A DNA stretch of 20,911 nt, from positions 1-20,911 of the forward strand of contig CASEST010000034.1 in assembly GCA_949290725.1 (NCBI GenBank), given 5' to 3'. Position 1 is the stretch's first letter, and each line of letters starts with the position of its first letter. The stretch is from an uncultured bacterium. GTDB lineage: Bacteria; Bacillota_I; Bacilli_A; RFN20; CAG-826. A program made the position numbers and the translations under genes. Shown in pieces: positions 7,574-14,800 of this stretch. The notes under the pieces were generated by a model. That model was not told the origin of the DNA. It was given only the letters and a program-made list of their open reading frames with translations, and made no database searches.

Positions 7574-7604
7574 CCAATAAAATATAAATATAATACGTAT
7601 TTAT
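7574..7604 (+). promoter_or_regulatory. ECF-type promoter of the sigma/anti-sigma operon (copy 1)
   Basis: CCAATAAA (7574-7581), a 12-base spacer and TACGTATTTAT (7594-7604) occur here and again, with identical blocks and spacing, at 9424-9454. AAT of the first block lies 17 bases from CGT of the second, as in the AAC/CGT layout of ECF promoters. Transcription would start near 7606, just before the AAGGG ribosome site at 7609-7613. The inference is that the sigma factor encoded at 7620 activates its own operon. Confidence 0.72.
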
Positions 7605-7619
7605 AATGAAGGGATTATA

Positions 7620-8147
7620 ATGGACGAATTTGTTTTAAACACTTATTTAGATGAATTTAAAAATGAAAACTTAACGAATTTTAGCGATTTCTATGATAGA
7701 ACAAAAAAATCGATTTTTTATAATATCCTTTCTTTTGTTAAATCGCATGAGGTTGCTGAAGATTTATTACAAGAAACTTATGTTAAATTTTTAAATAATA
7801 TTCATTCAATAAATAAGGGTAAGACAATTTTAGGTTATCTAATGATGATCTCGAAAAATTGTTCGCTTGATTATCTTAGGAAAATAAGTAAGGAAAATTT
7901 AAGTTTAGATGATGAAGAAAATAATTTAGAAGTTAAAACCCATGAAGACTATAATCAGGATAAACTGATTTTGCTAGAAAAAATGCGAACTCATCTAAAA
8001 GAAAAAGAATATAACGTGGTAATGCTACATATATATGATGAGATGAGTTTCGCTGAAATTTCTTCAAGTTTAAAAGTTCCACTTGGGACAGTCTTATATC
8101 GGTATAATAACGCTATTAAAAAATTAAAGGAGGTGATGGATGTATGA
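7620..8147 (+). CDS. ECF-family RNA polymerase sigma factor (module 1)
   Basis: This 175-residue protein has the two-domain layout of extracytoplasmic-function sigma factors. Region 2 covers about residues 20-90, with EVAEDLLQETYVKFLNN (core binding and -10 melting) and GYLMMISKNCSLDYLRK. Region 4 covers about 118-172, ending in the helix-turn-helix FAEISSSLKVPLGTVLYR that should read the -35 element. An AAGGG site six bases upstream supports the ATG. The stop is TGA, the only likely TGA stop in the window, overlapping the anti-sigma ATG in ATGA. The CCAATAAA/TACGTATTTAT promoter just upstream is shared with the lipoprotein gene, consistent with autoregulation. The signal that releases it is unknown, presumably an envelope stress sensed by the anti-sigma. 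Confidence 0.9.
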   Translation: MDEFVLNTYLDEFKNENLTNFSDFYDRTKKSIFYNILSFVKSHEVAEDLLQETYVKFLNNIHSINKGKTILGYLMMISKNCSLDYLRKISKENLSLDDEENNLEVKTHEDYNQDKLILLEKMRTHLKEKEYNVVMLHIYDEMSFAEISSSLKVPLGTVLYRYNNAIKKLKEVMDV

Positions 8148-9301
8148 AAAAAATCGAAAATGATAAATTCTTAAAGGAAAAACTAAAAGAACAAAACGAT
8201 GAATATGAAATCAAAACTACAAGTGCATCCATTTTAGCTCGCTATCAAAAAGAAAAGGAAGAGAATAAAACATCAATTCCGCCAGTTATAATTAAAGAGA
8301 AAAAGAGCTTCAAATCAGGGACATTCTTAAAATATGCTCTTCCAATAGCATCTTTTTCATTAATTTTAGCGATTTCACTATCAATTTTAATTCCACAATT
8401 TTCTAATACAGTTAATCCAGAACCACCGGATGATAAACCAGTTGACCCTGATAATCCTGGATTAAATGATTTTGGTTTTGACGATTTAACAACTCAAGAT
8501 CAAGAGATGATTACTCGTCAACTTAACACCATTATCTCTTTTGATAGTTCAACACTTTCAACTGCTCTTAACAATTTTAATTTCGTTAGCCCATTATCAA
8601 AAGATAGCTTAAATATAACTGATCGTAACCATAATTATAACAATGAAGCTTTGCTTAATAAGGTTGTCGATTTATATGATCCTTATTCACTAGGGGCTTT
8701 AAATTTAATAAATCATCATGATTATGCCATAACTTCAACCGAAAATTTATTAACATTGAGTTTAGGTGAAGAAGTTTTAAAAGTTGAATACGATATGACT
8801 TATCAACAAACTCGCGGTGAATTCATTATGGAAGGAAATTTAATTACTTCTACTGCTACCTATCCAATAACTATAAAAACTGAGGATGAACAAAACGAAA
8901 AAACTATTGAAACAATTATTTCATATAGCGAGAATAATGTAGTAAAAATTGAACAAGAAAACGAGATTAATGGAAGCGAAACCGAAAATTCATTGTCTTA
9001 TTCAACATATACTTCTTTAAATGAGGCATATTTCGATAATTTTATTCAAAAATTTACTTACGAATACGAAAATGAAGCTAATGAAATTGAAATGGAAGCT
9101 GAAGTTGAAACAAGAGAAGGTGATGAATTATCTTTAGAATATTACTCTTATAATTTAAGCGAAACTTCTTTATATTTTGAGTTTGAATATGAAGGTTATA
9201 GAGAGGATGAATTTGAAGGAAATGTCTTCTTTAATCTCGATAATAATAACACTCGATATTATTATTTCAATAACTCTGATACGCCAATAATTAAAAACTA
9301 A
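8144..9301 (+). CDS. Membrane anti-sigma factor with large extracellular domain (module 1)
   Basis: This 385-residue protein is probably the anti-sigma factor holding the preceding ECF sigma at the membrane. Residues 1-60 are a charged, helical cytoplasmic part; 61-85 form one hydrophobic transmembrane segment (ALPIASFSLILAISLSILIP); 90-107 is a proline- and aspartate-rich linker (NPEPPDDKPVDPDNPG); the rest is an acidic, Asn/Glu/Tyr-rich outer domain with alternating strand-like patterns. No zinc anti-sigma motif (HxxxCxxC) is present, so the inhibitory domain is of another type. The ATG overlaps the sigma stop (ATGA), and a full AAGGAGGTGA ribosome site lies upstream. The outer domain resembles the lipoprotein encoded next (matching strings MEGNLI/LEGIAY and EFEYEGYREDEFEGNVFF/VVEYENESGWNEVEATLFF). 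The role is inferred from position and topology, not from a recognised family. Confidence 0.75.
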   Translation: MKKIENDKFLKEKLKEQNDEYEIKTTSASILARYQKEKEENKTSIPPVIIKEKKSFKSGTFLKYALPIASFSLILAISLSILIPQFSNTVNPEPPDDKPVDPDNPGLNDFGFDDLTTQDQEMITRQLNTIISFDSSTLSTALNNFNFVSPLSKDSLNITDRNHNYNNEALLNKVVDLYDPYSLGALNLINHHDYAITSTENLLTLSLGEEVLKVEYDMTYQQTRGEFIMEGNLITSTATYPITIKTEDEQNEKTIETIISYSENNVVKIEQENEINGSETENSLSYSTYTSLNEAYFDNFIQKFTYEYENEANEIEMEAEVETREGDELSLEYYSYNLSETSLYFEFEYEGYREDEFEGNVFFNLDNNNTRYYYFNNSDTPIIKN

Positions 9302-9310
9302 AAAGTTAAG

Positions 9311-9347
9311 AATAAAACAAGTGGAAACACTTGTTTTATTTTTTTTA
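9311..9347 (+). terminator. Rho-independent terminator of the sigma/anti-sigma operon
   Basis: The arms 9312-9323 and 9328-9339 pair perfectly over 12 bases (ACAAGTG / CACTTGT core) around a GAAA tetraloop and run into a T-tract to 9346. It ends the first transcript, so the lipoprotein needs its own promoter, which follows at 9424. Confidence 0.92.
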
Positions 9348-9423
9348 TTTAGAAATATTTATTTTTAAAAAATATGATAATGATCGAATAAATTTTATTA
9401 TTGTTATTTTTTTAAAAATTTTT

Positions 9424-9454
9424 CCAATAAATTTTAGTTAATATACGTATTTAT
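9424..9454 (+). promoter_or_regulatory. ECF-type promoter of the lipoprotein gene (copy 2)
   Basis: This repeats the element before the sigma gene: CCAATAAA (9424-9431), 12 bases, TACGTATTTAT (9444-9454), both preceded by a T-run. The spacers differ, so the conservation is confined to the two blocks expected to touch a sigma factor. The predicted start near 9456 leaves a leader of about 28 bases before the ATG at 9484. Confidence 0.72.
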
Positions 9455-9483
9455 GGTATAAAACAAAATTGGAGGATTATAAA

Positions 9484-10449
9484 ATGAAAAAGAAATTATT
9501 TGCTTTATTACCATTATTAGGATTATCAACAACTTTACTTATCGCTTCTTGCGGCAATAAAACAAATAGCGAAAAAGATAATAATGATAATAATCAAACT
9601 GACAATGGTACAAATTTACCATCAAGTGAAGTTATTCAAGATAATTTAGGAGATTTACAAACTGTCACCGGAATGAACTTAATCTCATTCTTCTCAAATT
9701 CAGCTTCTCAAATGTCAACCCTTTCCACTTCAAATTCAAGATTTGATGCCTTAAGAGATGATTTTAACAACATAAGCGATGAAGAAAAAAATGAAATTAA
9801 GGAAGTTTTGCCAACACTTGATTTATTATTATTAAATGATACAGCTTTTGAATCAACAATCAGTGAAGTTAATCAAGTTATCGAAGGTAATACCTATCAA
9901 TATTTAGAAAAAATTAATTATCAAGATAACTATTTAAACACTTCAACAATTTCATTATATTTTAATATCACTAATAGTTATATGAATCGCGGTAATAATT
10001 TCCAAACTCTCGAAGGAATCGCCTATGTTAATGAAGATTTAACCGCATACAGGTTCACTAGCATTACTAAAGAGGAAAGTAGTTGGGATGAAGAAGAAAG
10101 TGAAAGATTATTCAGAATCGAACTAAATAATAATAGTTATATTATGGTTGAAGAAGAAAGTGAGAATGAATTCGCTGAAAAAGAAACTGAATTCACATAT
10201 ACAGTAGTAAATAACGGCCGATTAGAATCACATTATTCAATCGAAATTGAAGATGAATGGGGTAAAAAAGCAGTTTCTTATGAAATCAATGAAAAAGAAT
10301 ATGAGATGCACATAGTCAATCATAACGGACAAGAAGTATATGTAGTTGAATATGAAAATGAATCTGGCTGGAATGAGGTCGAAGCAACATTATTCTTTGT
10401 TAAAAAAATGGTTAACAATCAAGTATACTTTGAAGAAATTTTCTTTTAA
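9484..10449 (+). CDS. Lipoprotein of the ECF module, related to the anti-sigma ectodomain
   Basis: This 321-residue protein has a type II signal peptide: positive MKKK, a hydrophobic core (FALLPLLGLSTTLL) and the lipobox IASC with lipidated Cys23, followed by an Asn/Asp-rich tether. It should sit on the outer face of the membrane. Residues about 40-140 look helical, and the rest is an acidic domain of repeated strand-like segments with a pattern like the outer domain of the anti-sigma upstream. GGAGG (9471-9475), eight bases from the ATG at 9484, fixes the start; a TTG at 9469 overlaps that site and is rejected. It has its own copy of the sigma-operon promoter, so it is likely a target of that sigma. 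It may feed back on the anti-sigma, act as the sensed structure, or simply be protective; no known family is recognised. Confidence 0.82.
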   Translation: MKKKLFALLPLLGLSTTLLIASCGNKTNSEKDNNDNNQTDNGTNLPSSEVIQDNLGDLQTVTGMNLISFFSNSASQMSTLSTSNSRFDALRDDFNNISDEEKNEIKEVLPTLDLLLLNDTAFESTISEVNQVIEGNTYQYLEKINYQDNYLNTSTISLYFNITNSYMNRGNNFQTLEGIAYVNEDLTAYRFTSITKEESSWDEEESERLFRIELNNNSYIMVEEESENEFAEKETEFTYTVVNNGRLESHYSIEIEDEWGKKAVSYEINEKEYEMHIVNHNGQEVYVVEYENESGWNEVEATLFFVKKMVNNQVYFEEIFF

Positions 10450-10455
10450 GACTTA

Positions 10456-10480
10456 AAAAGGTGGTTAAACCGCCCTTTTA
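10456..10480. terminator. Terminator between two convergent units
   Basis: The plus-strand hairpin pairs 10456-10461 with 10474-10479 and 10462-10464 with 10470-10472, leaving one bulged C at 10473 and a five-base loop. It sits just after the lipoprotein stop, and its right arm overlaps the stop codon of the minus-strand anti-sigma. A T-run on the minus strand suggests that it may also stop transcription from that side, although the minus-strand stem has a mismatch. Confidence 0.65.
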
Positions 10481-11224
10481 TTTATAAAAAGAAATAACTT
10501 CATCACTTAAATCAAATAATGTCGACGATTCTTTACCGATTAAATGATAAATAGTTTCTCCGCTATTTCCAATCAATGAGAATAATGATAAATCACTTAT
10601 TTCATAATCAAGTTTTAATTTCGACATATCTATAGTAAATTCACTATCGTTTTTAATTAAACTTGATGAAGAAGTTACCTCGATATTATCACTTATGAAA
10701 ACTAAAATAAAATTATCTCTACCAGTTAAAGATGAATAGCTGAATTCAACATAAGCAGTGATTTTTATCCCTTCCTTATTAGAAACATCTAAATGATAGA
10801 ACAACATCTCATCAATCCCTTCGATCTTAGAAATATCAAAAACAAAAGGATAATATACCTCAGGTTTACGATTTTTAACAAATGAATAATAACTATTAAA
10901 GGCATTAAATGAATTAAATGTATATTCACCAAAAAATTCGTTGCCAGCTTGGCCAGAGTTATTATGATCACCCGAACCATTAGGTTTTGAATTATTTATC
11001 GAAATATTTCCAACAGCAAATAAAGAAATAATTAAACCAAGAGCTAAAACAAATGATCCTCCAATTAATAAAGGTTTTTTAAAATAAAACTTCTTAACAG
11101 GGCTTTGATCTTCCTTATTAAAACCTTTAATGTCGCACTCCTTAAAAATATTATTTTTAATCTCTAAATATAGTTCAACATTGATTGCGTTATTTATCTT
11201 TTTTTCAACCATTTTCTTATTCAT
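10478..11224 (-). CDS. Membrane anti-sigma factor (module 2)
   Basis: This 248-residue protein follows an ECF sigma gene by 10 bases and has anti-sigma topology. Residues 1-50 are a basic, charged cytoplasmic part; 51-72 form one transmembrane segment (PLLIGGSFVLALGLIISLFA); 74-96 is a Gly/Asn/Ser linker; 97-248 is an outer domain rich in Phe, Tyr and Ser. There is no zinc-binding anti-sigma motif; a single Cys30 is present. An AAGGGA ribosome site precedes the ATG. It is unlike the module 1 anti-sigma in length and sequence, so it should respond to a different cue. It ends inside the convergent terminator. The role rests on position and topology. Confidence 0.68.
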   Translation of the reverse strand: MNKKMVEKKINNAINVELYLEIKNNIFKECDIKGFNKEDQSPVKKFYFKKPLLIGGSFVLALGLIISLFAVGNISINNSKPNGSGDHNNSGQAGNEFFGEYTFNSFNAFNSYYSFVKNRKPEVYYPFVFDISKIEGIDEMLFYHLDVSNKEGIKITAYVEFSYSSLTGRDNFILVFISDNIEVTSSSSLIKNDSEFTIDMSKLKLDYEISDLSLFSLIGNSGETIYHLIGKESSTLFDLSDEVISFYK

Positions 11225-11234
11225 AATTAATCCC

Positions 11235-11744
11235 TTAAATAATCTTTTTTAATTTCAAAATAGCACGACGATAAGTACTTTTTATTGTATTTAAGGAAAC
11301 CGACCTTTCTAAAGCGATTTCCTTAAATGTTTTGTTTAAATAAATGTGATTAATAATGATTTCTCTTTCACTAAAAGCTAAAGAGTTCAATTTTGAATCA
11401 ATCATCATTTCACTATTTTCTTCCTCAAAAGAATAAATACTATCATTAAATTCGCTGATATTCATATTTTTTTCTTCCAAATTCCTTAAAGAATTATTTC
11501 TAGCTATACTCACTAAATAATATTTTATATTTGCAATTTCTCCCCCTTTTTTAAGCGTTTTAAAAAAAGAAATAAACGTATCTTGAGTTATATCTTTTAT
11601 ATCTTCTTTATTTCTTATATAGGTGCTTATCACAAAAATAACTAATTTATAATATTCATTATAAATTTCCTCAAATAAAGAATATAAAAGAGTTTCATTG
11701 CCACTTTCTTGAACATCCTTGATTCTTTTTTCAAAATTTATCAT
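11235..11744 (-). CDS. ECF-family RNA polymerase sigma factor (module 2)
   Basis: This 169-residue protein has region 2 at about 22-92 (NKEDIKDITQDTFISFFKTL, then YYLVSIARNNSLRNLE) and region 4 at about 112-169, with a helix-turn-helix in TFKEIALERSVSLNTIKSTY. It should direct RNA polymerase to its own regulon and be held by the anti-sigma just downstream. The upstream sequence lacks the CCAATAAA/TACGTATTTAT element of module 1, so the two circuits appear separate. No Shine-Dalgarno precedes the ATG. Only 57 bases without a terminator separate it from the helicase stop, so part of its expression may come from readthrough of that gene. Confidence 0.9.
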   Translation of the reverse strand: MINFEKRIKDVQESGNETLLYSLFEEIYNEYYKLVIFVISTYIRNKEDIKDITQDTFISFFKTLKKGGEIANIKYYLVSIARNNSLRNLEEKNMNISEFNDSIYSFEEENSEMMIDSKLNSLAFSEREIIINHIYLNKTFKEIALERSVSLNTIKSTYRRAILKLKKII

Positions 11745-11801
11745 AAAAATATTTTTACATATAATAAGAGTTTAAAATATTTAGTTTTGGTGCAAAAAAA
11801 T

Positions 11802-14800
11802 TTAAGAAATTAATAAAACTTCATTGCCTTCTACTTTTAATACTTTTCTATCCTTTTCTAAATAAGATAAAACATAATCTAAACATTCATCAATCTTTTT
11901 AGTTTTCGATTTAAATCCAAATTCTTTAACAACTTCTCTCTTTAATAAGTCTATGTTCATACTAATATATTTCTTTAATAAATATAAAATTAAAACACTC
12001 ACTTCTTCCTTTGAAATATCTTCAATATTTCGTTCATCATTTTTTCGATAAAAGGAAACTTCTAATGGGTTTGTTAAATCGTCTTTAAAATAAAATTTAA
12101 TATTTGAAATATAAGAAAAAGTATAGAGATTATTTAATTTTGATATAAAATAACGCATTACTTGGCTATTTATTTTATTTTTTCTTTTAAGTTGGAAAAG
12201 ATAAGAGATGCGTTTAATTAAATATGATTCGCTAATTGGATATTCAACGTTAACAATCTGTTTAATAATTTTAAAAACTTTTTCACGATTTCTAATATCA
12301 ATAAATTGTGCTTCACTATATAAATTTTTTAAAGCAAAAATATAATAAGGTTTCAATGGTTTTTCATTTTTTCGACTTATCTTTTTAAATTCGATTGTTT
12401 TAAAATTAGCTGCTTCATTATTTTGTGGACTTTCTATATCATTAGAAATTAAATCTTTAATTTTCTCGTCAATTTCATTAAGTATTTTATTTTTATAATT
12501 ATAATAATCTAAGCTCCAGACCATCATTAAATTCCAACCTAGTAATTTAAGTTGCGAAAATTGAACAATATTTCGATCCATTACGGTTGGCGTATTAATA
12601 TAAGAATTAGCGTCTAAAATAATTCCTAAAATATATTCTTTATCATTTTTTGGATTAATGACGCCAATATCGACTTTAAATTTAGACGAACCAACATGTA
12701 AATTAACTTTATAGCCTAGAGAAATTAAATCCTTAGCTAAATAATCTTCGATACCTTGATCAATTATTAGCTTATCATCTTTAAACGATAATACATCCAT
12801 GCCATATTGAGCATATTCTAAAAATGAACGCAAATAATTAACTCCTTCGCTGCTTGTACGATTTAAATCAATATCACTATATAAAATAGATGAATAAACA
12901 AACATTTCTTCTCTACTACGAGTAATTGCAACATTTAATCTTCGATAGCCTCCAGAAACATTTATCGGCCCAAAATTATGGATAAATCGACCATTTTTAT
13001 TTTTCCCGTAACAAATGGATAAATATATAATATCGCGTTCATCACCTTGAACATTTTCAAGGTTTTTAACGATGATTGGTTCTTTTAATGTAGAAACTAT
13101 TTCGTTCAATTCTTTATCATTTTCGATTTTTTCCATCAATAATCGTTCAATTAAATACATTTGATGAATTGAAAAAGTAATAATCCCATAACTATATTTA
13201 TTTTTATTAATCCTTAAATTATTGATTAAATCAGCGATTAAAGCATTCGCTTCCTCTTTATTAGTTGCACTTCTTCCACTATCATAAATTCCATTTTTTA
13301 CATATTTAAAATGAACTTTAAAAGTTAATTCCTTTTTTGAAGGGAAAGTATAAAGGCTATTATCATAAAATTTTGAATTAGAAAAAGCGATTAAAGACTC
13401 ATTTTTGCTACGATAATGATATAAAAGTCGCTTAATTGGAAATGATGAAGCAATAGCGTCATCTAAAACGGAATCTAAATCAGAAACATAAAGTTCACTT
13501 GCTTCATCATTAATCTGCTTATCGAAAAAGGATGTTGGGGGGAGTTGTTTATCATCTCCAGCAATAACAACGCTCTTCCCGCGCGAAATAATTCCTATCG
13601 CTTCTGCACTAGGAAGTTGACTAGCTTCATCAAAAATAACAATATCAAAATTATATAATAATGGTGAAAGATATTTTGCAGCGCTTAAAGGAGAAACTAA
13701 GATACATGGAGTTAACTTTTTAATCGTTTCTGGTAATAAAGAAAAAATCTTTCTTAAAGATAATCCTCTCCCATTAGCTTTAATTGTCTTTTTTAAGATT
13801 GAAAATTCTGAAGAATTAACTCCTTTATTATATTCAACGGGGATGTTTTTCGATAATTTTGAAACAACTTCTTTAATTACTTCTTCACGATATTTTTCAT
13901 CTAATCGAAGATAATTTTCTCTTATTTCATTAACTTCGCTACCTAAAAATTGCTCTAGATGAGTTTTATTGATTATCTTTTCGATAATTTTCTTATATAG
14001 AGATTTTTTAAAAGCGTATTCTTCAATTGCAAAATCAACATTTCCTTCATAGTATTTATCAACAATTGAAGAAAGATGATAAATTTCAAATTGATCTAAG
14101 ATAGATAAAAGAGCCGAATAATAAGGTAAATAATCGATATTTTTTGAAATTTCAGTTAAATAAGTTAATAAGTCGCTAATATAATCTTTTTGATTTAATA
14201 GTTCTAATTTAAATAAATATTTATCTTTTAATATGGTTATTATTTCATTTACCTTATTAAAAGAAACAATATAGTTATTTATTAAATTAATCGTTCCATT
14301 ATTTTTAATTAATCCCTTAACATAAGATAAAAGATTATTGCTCGATAAATTTCCATAAGCCAATTTTTCAATTTCACCGATTAGATATAAAGAATTATCT
14401 AATTTAGCTAAAATATAAGAGTAATTATTATTAAAATCGTTAATATTATAATCTTCATCAAGCGAAGAAGAGATAAACAAACGATTCCTTTTAATCGTGC
14501 TTCTTTTATTTTTATAATAATCTAATTTAAAAAGGTAAACTCCGATATTATCTTTATTAATCAATTTATTATTGTTAGATTTTTGTTTAATAATCTTTAA
14601 AATCTTATTTAATTTAAAATATCTTGAAATAAAATTTTCATTTTTTAAGCGTGAATAATTAAATAATAACTCATCTAAGCTTAAAGATAAGATACTAGGA
14701 GAAAATAATAATGATAATTCTTTATCTAACTTAGCATAATCTTCTTCCTCTTTAATCATCTCTTTCAATTTATTGACTAACTTTTTAGGATCTTCCTTAT

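Noticed and set aside
7395..7580. Plus-strand 61-codon frame overlapping the start of folD
   Set aside because: It is Phe/Ile/Tyr/Asn-rich translation of AT-rich intergenic sequence and the reverse of folD, with no ribosome site, and would run through the ECF promoter.
8144..8330. Zinc-binding anti-sigma (ZAS) domain in module 1
   Set aside because: The cytoplasmic part has no cysteine and no HxxxCxxC motif; the anti-sigma call rests only on topology and gene coupling.
11745..11801. A third copy of the CCAATAAA/TACGTATTTAT promoter ahead of sigma module 2
   Set aside because: The minus strand has CACCAAAACTAAAT and TATTATAT but lacks CGT and the spacing, so it does not match.
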